DNA of 7,731 bases, from the NCBI GenBank assembly GCA_958425285.1, contig CATZVV010000083.1, forward strand, positions 1 to 7,731, in the 5' to 3' direction. Source of the DNA: an uncultured Lachnoclostridium sp. (lineage in GTDB: Bacteria > Bacillota > Clostridia > Lachnospirales > Lachnospiraceae). The position numbers were made by a program, and so were the translations under genes. The stretch's first letter is position 1; every line of letters starts with the position of its first letter. This document shows, piece after piece, positions 1 to 6,561 of this stretch. The notes below the pieces were generated by a model. It did no database searches, was not told the DNA's origin, and worked only from the letters and a program-made list of their open reading frames with translations.

Positions 1-1113
1 TGCCTGAGTGTAAATGGAGTGAAGAAATTAAAAATGATAACTGCTCGTGCACAACAGGATTCAAGTACGTCGGAAGAGATAGACGCTGTTGCTATAAAAC
101 TTAAAGATGCAAAGTTTTATGGGGCAATCCGGGATATTAGTATAAATGACATTTGTAAAGTAAATTATAAGTCAATGGATTCTATGCTTTGTGCAGGTAC
201 AACTTATGAGGCTAAAGTGGAAGTTAAGGCTTCTAATACAATTGCTAGAGAAGCAAGGGGTATTTTAGGTTTGTATGATGCAGATGGAAGACTGGAAGAT
301 ATTAGCATAATGGAAACGGGAAACCGTGTTCAGATGGTACTGCCGGATTCTTTAGAGGGTTATGAGGCAAAGTTCCGTCTGTATCGATCTGGTACACTTG
401 GCATGCTGTCTAAAACAACGGCAATTACAAGAGACCCGGAAAAGGTTACTGCAAGTGCGGGAAATCAGATTAACAATAGCGAAGAAAAAAGAAAGCTCCT
501 AGATGCAATTGACGGGATGCTTACACAGATGGAACAGTACGATTTGTCAATCATTCGCCCGGATCTTACTTCTGATGCAGCAGAAGAACTTCAGAAAGCT
601 TGTGAAGTTTATTGCAATAAGAATGCATCTGATTTGCAGGCGGATGAGGCATCAAAAATGATTCAGTCTGTTACTGCTTCCCTGCATGTGGCGTATGAGG
701 AAGCAAAAAAAGCAGCGCAGGCAACACTGGCACCAGACTCAAACCATAGAGAGGAAAATGCTGCAGTAATCCCTTCTCCAACAAAGAAACAAGAAAAGCC
801 ATCCTCAAAGAAGGTAAAGCTGACAAGGCCGGTAATTAAAAAGTTGAAAAATCTTAGGGGCAAAAAGATTAAAGTAATTTTAAAGAAGAAAATTACTCGG
901 GCAAAGGGCTACCAGATTCGTTATTCAGTAAAGAAGTCAATGAAATCTGCCAAAATAGTTACAATCAGGAAAAGTGCCAAATTAAATGTAGTAATAAAAA
1001 AGTGTAAAAAGAAAAAGATCTATTATGTTCAGGCGAGAGCCTATCAAAAGACAAAAGGGAAAAAATATTATTCTTCATGGAGCAGCAAGAGGAAAGTAAA
1101 AGTAAGAAAGTGA
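1..1113 (+). CDS. C-terminal part of a secreted/surface protein with a lysine-rich Fn3-like end module (5' truncated)
   Basis: The reading frame is open from the first base, so the gene starts upstream; the GTG at 19 has no convincing ribosome binding site and is probably internal. About 370 residues are visible. Counting from the first visible codon, residues about 67-142 look like a beta-sandwich with the pattern 'alkLGLYDADGRLxDI...GYxAKFRLYRSGTLGML', resembling the domain that ends in 'FLWDSLxGMKPL' in many clostridial and Paenibacillus extracellular enzymes. Residues 155-240 are predicted helical (a degenerate FIVAR-like spacer is possible). A Pro/Ser/Lys linker follows near 245-275. Residues about 276-370 match the pattern of the Fn3-like C-terminal module of Lachnospiraceae exported proteins ('AKGYQIRYS', 'YYVQARAY', 'KKYYSSWS'). 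Of the last 110 residues 44 are Lys or Arg, and the last 104 contain no Asp or Glu. Such modules are thought to bind the anionic cell wall. Whatever catalytic or adhesive domain the protein has lies outside the window. Module calls come from pattern memory; the specific function is unknown. Confidence 0.75.
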   Translation, partial: CLSVNGVKKLKMITARAQQDSSTSEEIDAVAIKLKDAKFYGAIRDISINDICKVNYKSMDSMLCAGTTYEAKVEVKASNTIAREARGILGLYDADGRLEDISIMETGNRVQMVLPDSLEGYEAKFRLYRSGTLGMLSKTTAITRDPEKVTASAGNQINNSEEKRKLLDAIDGMLTQMEQYDLSIIRPDLTSDAAEELQKACEVYCNKNASDLQADEASKMIQSVTASLHVAYEEAKKAAQATLAPDSNHREENAAVIPSPTKKQEKPSSKKVKLTRPVIKKLKNLRGKKIKVILKKKITRAKGYQIRYSVKKSMKSAKIVTIRKSAKLNVVIKKCKKKKIYYVQARAYQKTKGKKYYSSWSSKRKVKVRK

Positions 1114-1138
1114 TTTATTAAGCTAATTAATTTTGAGT

Positions 1139-1174
1139 AAAAACAGGATGTGTAGAGAAGCATGTCCTGTTTTT
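1139..1174 (+). terminator. Rho-independent terminator of the surface-protein gene
   Basis: A 14-bp stem (1139-1152 with 1161-1174, including two G-U pairs) closes on an 8-nt loop at 1153-1160. The outer five pairs are A-U, so the 3' arm itself ends in five T residues. The outer A run on the 5' arm means the complementary strand also gives a hairpin ending in T, but no gene arrives from the right on the minus strand. It lies 25 nt after the stop codon and just before the metG promoter, which separates the two transcription units. Confidence 0.85.
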
Positions 1175-1180
1175 GCGTAC

Positions 1181-1209
1181 TTGACAATCACAGCTTTTCC
1201 CCCTAAAAT
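1181..1209 (+). promoter_or_regulatory. Sigma-A type promoter of the metG operon
   Basis: A perfect -35 box TTGACA (1181-1186) and a -10 box TAAAAT (1204-1209) are separated by exactly 17 bp. Transcription would start near 1216, giving an A-rich leader of about 57 nt with no visible structure. That is too short for a T-box, the tRNA-sensing leader common ahead of Firmicutes aminoacyl-tRNA synthetase genes. Expression therefore looks constitutive as far as the sequence shows. Confidence 0.8.
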
Positions 1210-1273
1210 AGGAAGATAACGGAAAACAACATTTGAAAAGTAGAAATTTAAGAATAGAGAGGAAGAAGAACGG

Positions 1274-3220
1274 ATGGAAAAGAAACCTTATTATCTTACA
1301 ACAGCGATTGCATATACGTCGGGGAAACCCCATATCGGAAATACGTATGAGGTTGTGTTAGCGGATGCAATTGTACGCTATAAACGTTTTCAGGGGTTTG
1401 ATGTGCGTTTTCAGACCGGAACAGATGAACATGGTCAGAAAGTAGAATTAAAAGCTGCTGAAGAAGGTGTGACCCCGAAAGAATTTGTAGATAAGGTGTC
1501 GGGTGAAATCAAAAGAATCTGGGATTTAATGAATACGTCATATGATAAATTCATCCGTACTACGGATGATTATCACGAAAAACAGATTCAAAAGATTTTT
1601 AAGAAGCTATATGAGCAGGGCGATATTTACAAAGGGCATTATGAAGGAATGTATTGTACTCCGTGTGAGTCGTTTTTTACAGCTTCTCAGCTTGTGGACG
1701 GAAAATGTCCGGACTGTGGCAGAGAAGTGCAGCCCGCAAAAGAAGAGGCCTATTTCTTAAAAATGAGTAAATACGCAGATCGATTAATTGAGCATATTAA
1801 TACTCACCCGGAATTTATTCAGCCGGAGTCCAGGAAGAACGAAATGATGAACAATTTCCTTCTGCCGGGATTACAGGATTTATGCGTATCCAGAACAAGT
1901 TTTAAATGGGGTGTTCCGGTAGACTTTGATGATAAGCATGTTGTATATGTATGGTTAGATGCATTAAGCAACTATATTACCGGTCTTGGCTATGATGCAG
2001 ACGGAAATCATGACGAGAAATATGGAAAATACTGGCCGGCAGACTTGCACCTGATTGGAAAAGATATTTTGCGTTTCCATACAATTTACTGGCCGATTAT
2101 GTTAATGGCATTAGACATTCCGCTTCCAAAGCAGATTTTCGGACATCCGTGGCTGCTGCAGGGTGACGGAAAGATGAGTAAGTCGAAAGGAAATGTGCTT
2201 TATGCCGATGATTTGGTAGATGTATTTGGTGTAGATGCTGTCCGTTATTTTGTACTGCATGAAATGCCGTTTGAAAATGACGGTGTCATTTCATGGGAAC
2301 TGATGGTAGAACGTTTGAATTCTGACCTTGCCAATACACTTGGGAATCTTGTAAACCGTACCATTTCCATGAGCAATAAATATTTTGACGGCGTTGTGGA
2401 AGCAACCGAGGTCTGTGAACCGGTTGATGAAGAATTGATTTCTCTTGCGGCAGAAACAGTGAAAAAGGTTAGTGCAAAAATGGATGAGCTCCGAGTGGCA
2501 GATGCCATTTCCGAAATCTTTACGCTGTTTAAACGCTGTAACAAATATATTGATGAAACAATGCCGTGGGTACTTGCGAAGGAAGAAGAGACAAAGCCAA
2601 GACTTGCGCAGGTGCTTTATAATCTCGTTGAGGGAATCTGCATCGGAGCTACATTGCTGAAGTCATTTATGCCGGATACGGCAGACCGGATTTTGGCGCA
2701 GTTAAATGCCGAAAAACGTTCCATTGATGAATTGGAAAAATTTGGGAAGTATGTGTCTGGTACAAAGGTGACAGAAAAGCCGGCAATCCTTTTTGCAAGA
2801 ATGGACTTAGAAGAAGTTTTGAAAAAGGCAGAAGAAATTCAGAAGGCGCAGTCAGGCGGGGAAGAAAAACCGGGTATTGACATTGAGCCAAAAGCAGAAA
2901 TTACATTTGATGATTTTATGAAAATGCAATTTCAGGTAGGTGAGATTATTGCCTGTGAGGAAGTGAAAAAGTCAAAGAAACTGCTTTGTTCACAAGTTCG
3001 TATCGGAAGTACTGTAAAACAGATTGTTTCTGGTATTAAGGCAAACTATTCGGCAGAAGAAATGGTAGGAAAAAAGGTAATGGTTCTTGTGAACCTAAAG
3101 CCGGCGAAGCTGGCAGGAGTGCTTTCGGAAGGAATGCTTCTTTGTGCCGAAGATGAAAATGGAAATCTCGCACTTATAACACCAGAAAAGGATATGCCGG
3201 CAGGAGCGGAGATTTGTTAA
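1274..3220 (+). CDS. metG: Methionine--tRNA ligase (methionyl-tRNA synthetase) with C-terminal tRNA-binding domain
   Basis: This cytoplasmic enzyme charges tRNA-Met with methionine at the cost of ATP, supplying both initiator and elongator Met-tRNA. The class I signature appears as PHIG at residues 19-22 and the KMSKS loop at 300-304. The connective peptide carries one zinc knuckle with cysteines at 128, 131, 145 and 148 (CxxC-x13-CxxC). The central region contains the expected 'YVWLDALSNY' and 'GKDILRFHTIYWP' blocks. Residues about 390-470 form the helical anticodon-binding domain. A charged linker (about 515-543) leads to an OB-fold tRNA-binding (EMAPII/Trbp111-like) domain from about 545 to the end at 648, which promotes dimerisation and tRNA capture in relatives. 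The length is normal for the long bacterial form. The start follows a GAGAGGAAG-type ribosome binding site about 10 nt upstream. It is the first gene of the operon, and its stop lies 1 nt before the tatD start, which suggests translational coupling. Confidence 0.97.
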   Translation: MEKKPYYLTTAIAYTSGKPHIGNTYEVVLADAIVRYKRFQGFDVRFQTGTDEHGQKVELKAAEEGVTPKEFVDKVSGEIKRIWDLMNTSYDKFIRTTDDYHEKQIQKIFKKLYEQGDIYKGHYEGMYCTPCESFFTASQLVDGKCPDCGREVQPAKEEAYFLKMSKYADRLIEHINTHPEFIQPESRKNEMMNNFLLPGLQDLCVSRTSFKWGVPVDFDDKHVVYVWLDALSNYITGLGYDADGNHDEKYGKYWPADLHLIGKDILRFHTIYWPIMLMALDIPLPKQIFGHPWLLQGDGKMSKSKGNVLYADDLVDVFGVDAVRYFVLHEMPFENDGVISWELMVERLNSDLANTLGNLVNRTISMSNKYFDGVVEATEVCEPVDEELISLAAETVKKVSAKMDELRVADAISEIFTLFKRCNKYIDETMPWVLAKEEETKPRLAQVLYNLVEGICIGATLLKSFMPDTADRILAQLNAEKRSIDELEKFGKYVSGTKVTEKPAILFARMDLEEVLKKAEEIQKAQSGGEEKPGIDIEPKAEITFDDFMKMQFQVGEIIACEEVKKSKKLLCSQVRIGSTVKQIVSGIKANYSAEEMVGKKVMVLVNLKPAKLAGVLSEGMLLCAEDENGNLALITPEKDMPAGAEIC

Positions 3221-3221
3221 G

Positions 3222-3989
3222 ATGATAATTGATACACATTGCCATTATGATGATGAAAAATTTGAGTGTGATCGGAAAGCTTTGCTTTGTTCTATGAAAG
3301 AAAAGGGCGTTGAACTGGTTATTAATAGTGGAGCAGACCTTGACGGCTGCAAAGATACAATCCGAATGGCGAAAGATTATGCTTTTGTCTATGGTACAAT
3401 CGGGATTCATCCGAATGAGACAGGGAAGATGACAGAAGATACAATCGATTGGCTGAGAACACATTCTAGACAAGAAAAAATTGTAGCAATTGGGGAAATT
3501 GGTCTTGATTATTATTGGGATGAGCCGGACCACGAAACGCAAAAGTTCTGGTTTAAACGTCAGCTTGATTTAGCAAGGGAATGTAAGCTCCCGGTTGTTA
3601 TTCACAGCCGGAATGCGGCAGAAGACACGATGGCAATTATGAAAGCAAAAAATGCCGGAGAGATTGGGGGAACAATCCATTGCTTCTCTTATTCTCGAGA
3701 GATGGCAGAGGAATATGTGAAAATGGGCTTTTACATCGGTGTAGGCGGTGTTGTTACGTTTAAAAACGGGCGGCGCATGAAAGAAACGGTACAGGCAGTT
3801 CCATTAAACCGGATTTTGCTTGAGACAGATTGTCCATACCTCTCTCCGGAGCCTTATCGGGGCAGGAGAAATGATTCATCCTATTTAATTTATGTAGCCG
3901 AACAAATTGCAAAGCTAAAGAATATATCAGTTGAAAAGGTGATTGAGATAACAAAACAGAATGCAAAAATTCTCTATGGAGTTGGATAA
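3222..3989 (+). CDS. tatD: TatD family metal-dependent hydrolase (DNase)
   Basis: The protein is a TIM-barrel metallohydrolase of the TatD/YcfH/YabD family; characterised relatives are Mg-dependent DNases, some implicated in 3'-5' exonuclease repair. All expected metal ligands are visible: the HxH pair at His6 and His8 in 'IDTHCHYDD', Glu92 in 'IGEIGLDYYWD', His128 in 'VVIHSRNA', His153 in 'TIHCFSYS' and Asp203 in 'LLETDCPYLSPEPYRG'. At 255 residues it has the family's usual length. The ATG begins 1 nt after the metG stop, and a GGAG-containing stretch within the end of metG can serve as its ribosome binding site. The metG-tatD-rsmA order is common in Firmicutes. The gene often located between tatD and rsmA, rnmV (ribonuclease M5), is missing here. 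The physiological substrate cannot be told from sequence, and the symbol is used in its family sense. Confidence 0.93.
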   Translation: MIIDTHCHYDDEKFECDRKALLCSMKEKGVELVINSGADLDGCKDTIRMAKDYAFVYGTIGIHPNETGKMTEDTIDWLRTHSRQEKIVAIGEIGLDYYWDEPDHETQKFWFKRQLDLARECKLPVVIHSRNAAEDTMAIMKAKNAGEIGGTIHCFSYSREMAEEYVKMGFYIGVGGVVTFKNGRRMKETVQAVPLNRILLETDCPYLSPEPYRGRRNDSSYLIYVAEQIAKLKNISVEKVIEITKQNAKILYGVG

Positions 3990-4000
3990 AGAGGAAATGT

Positions 4001-4885
4001 ATGGAACAGAAACGGAGAAGTGCAATGGCGAAACTGGGAAATCCGCAGGAGACAATTGCTGTCCTGCAAAAACATGAATTCCACTTTCAGAAAAAATTTG
4101 GACAGAATTTTTTAATTGATACGCATGTGCTGGATAAAATCATTGTTGCAGCAGGGGTGACGAAAGAGGACTTTGTGTTGGAAATCGGACCGGGAATTGG
4201 GACGATGACGCAAATGCTTTGTGAAGCGGCAAGGCAGGTTTTGGCGGTTGAGATTGATGATAAGCTGATTCCGATTCTGAAAGAAACTTTGGCTGCATAT
4301 GATAACGTGGATATTTTACATGGGGATATTTTGAAACAGGATATTTCCGCACTGGCAGACAAATATAATGGTGGAAAACCGATTAAAGTGGTGGCAAACC
4401 TGCCGTATTATATAACAACGCCAATTCTGATGGGATTGTTTGAGAGCCATGTACCGGTTGACAATGTTACCGTGATGGTTCAGAAGGAAGTCGCAGAGCG
4501 AATGCAGGCAGAACCCGGAAGCAAGGCATATGGTGCATTGTCTCTGGCAGTACAATATTATGCCAAGCCATATATTGCTGCTAATGTGCCTCCGAACTGT
4601 TTTATACCACGTCCTAATGTAGGAAGTGCAGTTATTACGTTAACCTGTTTTAAGGAACCACCGGTTCATACAAAAGATGAAGGGCTGATGTTCCGCCTGA
4701 TTCGGGCATCCTTTAACCAGCGCAGAAAAACATTACAAAATGGGTTGGCAAATAGCCCGGAGTTATCTTTTTCTAAGGAGGAGATAGCAGAAGCACTGGA
4801 TAAAATGGGACTTCCGGTAAATGTAAGAGGAGAGACATTAACGCTGAAACAGTTTGCTGAATTAGCAGATATGATAACACGTTAA
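4001..4885 (+). CDS. rsmA: 16S rRNA (adenine(1518)-N(6)/adenine(1519)-N(6))-dimethyltransferase
   Basis: RsmA/KsgA uses S-adenosylmethionine to dimethylate two adjacent adenines in the 3'-terminal hairpin of 16S rRNA during late 30S assembly; its loss gives kasugamycin resistance in known species. Counting from 4001, the N-terminal 'KKFGQNFLID' block ends at residue 40. The SAM-binding motif I 'LEIGPGIGTMT' is at 60-70, the acidic 'AVEID' of motif II at 82-86, the 'HGDIL' segment near 107-111 and the catalytic 'NLPYYITTP' (motif IV) at 133-141. The C-terminal 'ASFNQRRKTLQN' at 236-247 is typical. Two starts are plausible: ATG 4001 (GAGG at 3991-3994) and in-frame ATG 4025 (GGAG at 4014-4017, 7 nt spacing). 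The latter gives MAKLGNPQETI, closer to the usual family N-terminus, and a 286-residue protein. The longer form is listed; the shorter is at least as likely. The gene follows tatD by 11 nt. Confidence 0.95.
   Translation: MEQKRRSAMAKLGNPQETIAVLQKHEFHFQKKFGQNFLIDTHVLDKIIVAAGVTKEDFVLEIGPGIGTMTQMLCEAARQVLAVEIDDKLIPILKETLAAYDNVDILHGDILKQDISALADKYNGGKPIKVVANLPYYITTPILMGLFESHVPVDNVTVMVQKEVAERMQAEPGSKAYGALSLAVQYYAKPYIAANVPPNCFIPRPNVGSAVITLTCFKEPPVHTKDEGLMFRLIRASFNQRRKTLQNGLANSPELSFSKEEIAEALDKMGLPVNVRGETLTLKQFAELADMITR
4014..4017 (+). promoter_or_regulatory. Internal ribosome binding site supporting the alternative rsmA start at 4025
   Basis: GGAG sits 7 nt before an in-frame ATG at 4025. The 8 residues encoded upstream of that ATG (MEQKRRSA) do not resemble the usual family N-terminus, whereas the sequence from 4025 does. 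The competing site is GAGG at 3991-3994, 6 nt before ATG 4001. Sequence alone does not settle which one is used. Confidence 0.5.
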
Positions 4886-4902
4886 GTGTTTACACTTAGG
4901 TG
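4876..4902 (+). repeat. Inverted repeat at the rsmA stop codon, between rsmA and the (p)ppGpp synthetase gene
   Basis: TAAGTG (4883-4888) and CACTTA (4893-4898) are perfect inverted repeats around TTTA. Outer CAC (4878-4880) and GTG (4900-4902) extend the stem to about ten pairs with one bulged base and one G-U pair. The rsmA stop codon forms the first three bases of the inner arm. A second, overlapping inverted repeat, AACAC (4876-4880) with GTGTT (4886-4890), cannot form at the same time. No T run follows, so it is not a classical terminator. It could be an operator, an mRNA-processing hairpin or chance. Confidence 0.45.
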
Positions 4903-4923
4903 CTATGAAAACATGTGCAGGAA

Positions 4924-4930
4924 TGGAGGA
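4924..4930 (+). promoter_or_regulatory. Ribosome binding site fixing the relQ-like start at 4936
   Basis: TGGAGGA contains a full GGAGG core (4925-4929) 6 nt before ATG 4936. It lies downstream of the GTG at 4915, which would otherwise give a protein longer by 7 residues, so initiation at 4936 is strongly preferred. Confidence 0.85.
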
Positions 4931-4935
4931 TTAGC

Positions 4936-5604
4936 ATGGGATTACCAATGTTTTATGATGAGGCAGATGAGTGGAGCAAAACATTATTGCTGTATGATGC
5001 CGCAATCAAAGAAATTACAACGAAATTAGAAATTTTAAAAAACGAATTTCGTCTGAACCAACAGTATAATCCAATTGAATATATTACTTCAAGGATTAAG
5101 TCAGCAGAAAGTATTGCAAGAAAGATGCAGGACTATGATATTGAAATTACGGTGGCTAATATTATTGAGCATGTCAATGATTTAGCGGGTGTCCGGGTGA
5201 TTTGTCCATTTACCTCGGATACATACCGGATTGCAGAAGCAATCCGAAAGCAAAACGATATTAAGGTTTTGAAGATAAAGGATTATATTGAACACCCAAA
5301 AGAAAATGGATATATGAGCTACCATATGCTTGTGTCCGTTCCAATTTTTCTTTCTGACCGGGTTGTGGATACAAAAGTGGAGATACAGATTCGTACAATT
5401 GCTATGGATTTTTGGGCAAGTTTGGAACATAAAATTTATTATAAGTTCCAGGGGAATGCTCCGGATGGGATTCGTTTGGAATTAAAAGAATGTGCGGATA
5501 TTATTGCTTTTTTGGATCGCAAGATGTTATCCTTAAATGAGTATGTACATTCATATATGGAGGAAAAAAAGACCGAGATTGTCAAAAATGAAGGAGAAAG
5601 TTGA
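4936..5604 (+). CDS. relQ: RelQ-like small alarmone synthetase, (p)ppGpp synthetase (GTP pyrophosphokinase family)
   Basis: The enzyme transfers pyrophosphate from ATP to the 3'-OH of GDP or GTP, making the stringent-response alarmones (p)ppGpp in the cytoplasm. At 222 residues it is a single-domain small alarmone synthetase with no HD hydrolase, TGS or ACT region. Visible synthetase motifs are 'SRIKSAESI' at 52-60, 'DLAGVRVIC' at 82-90, 'KDYIEHPKENGYMSYH' at 115-130 and 'VEIQIRTIAMDFWASLEHKIYYK' at 148-170, which includes Glu149 and Arg153 of the EIQIRT box. The last motif is the strongest match to the RelQ (YjbM/SAS1) subgroup rather than RelP. Characterised RelQ enzymes form tetramers, are stimulated by pppGpp and are inhibited by single-stranded RNA. 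The position usually Arg, Lys or Gln in 'GY(R/K/Q)S' is Met127 here. It follows rsmA by 50 nt, across an inverted repeat, and precedes an S1-domain gene by 16 nt. The symbol is given by subgroup resemblance. Confidence 0.88.
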   Translation: MGLPMFYDEADEWSKTLLLYDAAIKEITTKLEILKNEFRLNQQYNPIEYITSRIKSAESIARKMQDYDIEITVANIIEHVNDLAGVRVICPFTSDTYRIAEAIRKQNDIKVLKIKDYIEHPKENGYMSYHMLVSVPIFLSDRVVDTKVEIQIRTIAMDFWASLEHKIYYKFQGNAPDGIRLELKECADIIAFLDRKMLSLNEYVHSYMEEKKTEIVKNEGES

Positions 5605-5610
5605 CGAAGT

Positions 5611-5617
5611 GGAGGAG
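5611..5617 (+). promoter_or_regulatory. Ribosome binding site fixing the S1-protein start at 5621
   Basis: GGAGGAG, with the GGAGG core at 5611-5615, lies 5 nt before ATG 5621. The in-frame ATGs at 5537 and 5588 overlap the relQ-like coding sequence and have no comparable site, so 5621 is preferred. Confidence 0.85.
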
Positions 5618-5620
5618 ATT

Positions 5621-6535
5621 ATGAGCGAAGAGACGATGAAGGATTTTGAAGAAGAAATTAATCGTTCCATGCAACGGTATGCAGAAGGTGACTTGGTTCG
5701 GGGAACCGTATTATCGGTAGAGGAGGAAGAAATAGAAGTGGATTTGAATGCTTATTCACAGGGAATTATTTACCGTGAAGATTATAGTGATGATCCATCC
5801 TTTCATGCAATGGACGAAATACGTACCGGAGATTTTTTAGAAGCAGTTGTTATGGAGCCGGATGATGGTACCGGACGAGTGCGTTTATCCTTGAAGCAGG
5901 CAAGAAGCAGTCGGGCATGGGAAACATTGCGGGAAGCAATGGATTCAAAGTCTGTTTATGAGGTGAAGGTGCTGACAAGTGTAAATGCTGGTGTTGTAGC
6001 ATTTTTAGAGGGAATTCGTGGGTTTATTCCGGCATCATTACTTTCTATGTCATATGTGGAAGACGTGGATGCTTTTGTCGGTGAAACATTGCGTGTTATT
6101 GTTATAACAGCAGATGAGGAAAAAAATAAGTTGGTTCTCTCGGCAAAAGATGTACAAAGAGAAGAAGCTGCGAAGGCTCATGAGGCAAAGCTGAATGCAT
6201 TGCAGAAAGGTTTTGTTACAGAGGGAGTCATTGAACGGATTGAACCATATGGCTGCTTTGTTACATTTGGTGATGGTTTGACAGGTTTAGTGCATATCTC
6301 ACAGATTTGCGGAAAGTTTCTCCGGTCACCAAATGAAGTTGTTAAGCTTGGGCAGTCGGTAAAGGTAAAGGTTTTGGATGTGGCAGATGGTAAAATTCGT
6401 CTCAGCATGAAAGAAGCAGAAGATATTTCTCCGGAAGTAACAGATGAGGTGGAGGAATCGGTAGAGTATAGTTCCGGTGAAGAAGCAACGACTTCTTTGG
6501 GCAGTTTGCTGGCCGGACTTAAATTGGATTCGTGA
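5621..6535 (+). CDS. S1 RNA-binding domain protein with three S1 repeats (ribosomal protein S1-like)
   Basis: The 304-residue protein consists of three OB-fold S1 repeats at residues about 23-91, 110-176 and 196-263, followed by an acidic, probably disordered tail ending in 'LGSLLAGLKLDS'. Repeat 1 begins 'EGDLVRGTV' and ends 'RVRLSLKQA'. Repeat 2 has the conserved 'FLEGIRGFIPASLLS' block and 'EEKNKLVLSAKD'. Repeat 3 is the most canonical: 'GVIERIEPYGCFVTFGDGLTGLVHISQI' followed by 'VKVKVLDVADGKIRLSMK'. This layout is that of the short, three- to four-repeat S1 proteins of Firmicutes, which bind RNA and may act in translation or RNA stability; it is not full-length six-repeat RpsA and is not fused to IspH. 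A 16-nt gap separates it from the relQ-like gene and 26 nt separate it from the Nudix gene, so co-transcription is likely. Its role next to an alarmone synthetase is an open question. Confidence 0.9.
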   Translation: MSEETMKDFEEEINRSMQRYAEGDLVRGTVLSVEEEEIEVDLNAYSQGIIYREDYSDDPSFHAMDEIRTGDFLEAVVMEPDDGTGRVRLSLKQARSSRAWETLREAMDSKSVYEVKVLTSVNAGVVAFLEGIRGFIPASLLSMSYVEDVDAFVGETLRVIVITADEEKNKLVLSAKDVQREEAAKAHEAKLNALQKGFVTEGVIERIEPYGCFVTFGDGLTGLVHISQICGKFLRSPNEVVKLGQSVKVKVLDVADGKIRLSMKEAEDISPEVTDEVEESVEYSSGEEATTSLGSLLAGLKLDS

Positions 6536-6561
6536 ATTAAATTTCGGAATGGAGGAATCGT

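Noticed and set aside
19..21. GTG as the true start of the first gene
   Set aside because: The frame is open back to base 1, there is no good ribosome binding site before it, and the N-terminus has no signal peptide although the domains look extracellular.
1114..1273. T-box riboswitch ahead of metG
   Set aside because: The leader after the predicted start is only about 57 nt, with no T-box sequence or antiterminator; the hairpin upstream belongs to the preceding gene.
3174..3542. 122-residue minus-strand open frame opposite the metG end and tatD
   Set aside because: Both + strand genes are well-conserved families here; the reverse frame has low-complexity composition typical of a shadow.
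4844..4875. Possible promoter for relQ with -10 TATGAT at 4870-4875
   Set aside because: The best -35 candidates are 19-20 bp or more away and match poorly, so it is not supported.
4915..4935. GTG 4915 as the start of the relQ-like gene
   Set aside because: It lies upstream of a strong GGAGG site that points to ATG 4936, and it has no site of its own.
5579..5607. TTGTCA at 5579-5584 as a -35 box for the S1 gene
   Set aside because: The sequence 17 bp downstream (TGACGA) is not a -10 box.
5537..5620. Longer start for the S1 protein overlapping the relQ-like gene
   Set aside because: The extra 28 residues are an out-of-frame reading of the relQ end; ATG 5621 has the GGAGGAG site and a typical family N-terminus.
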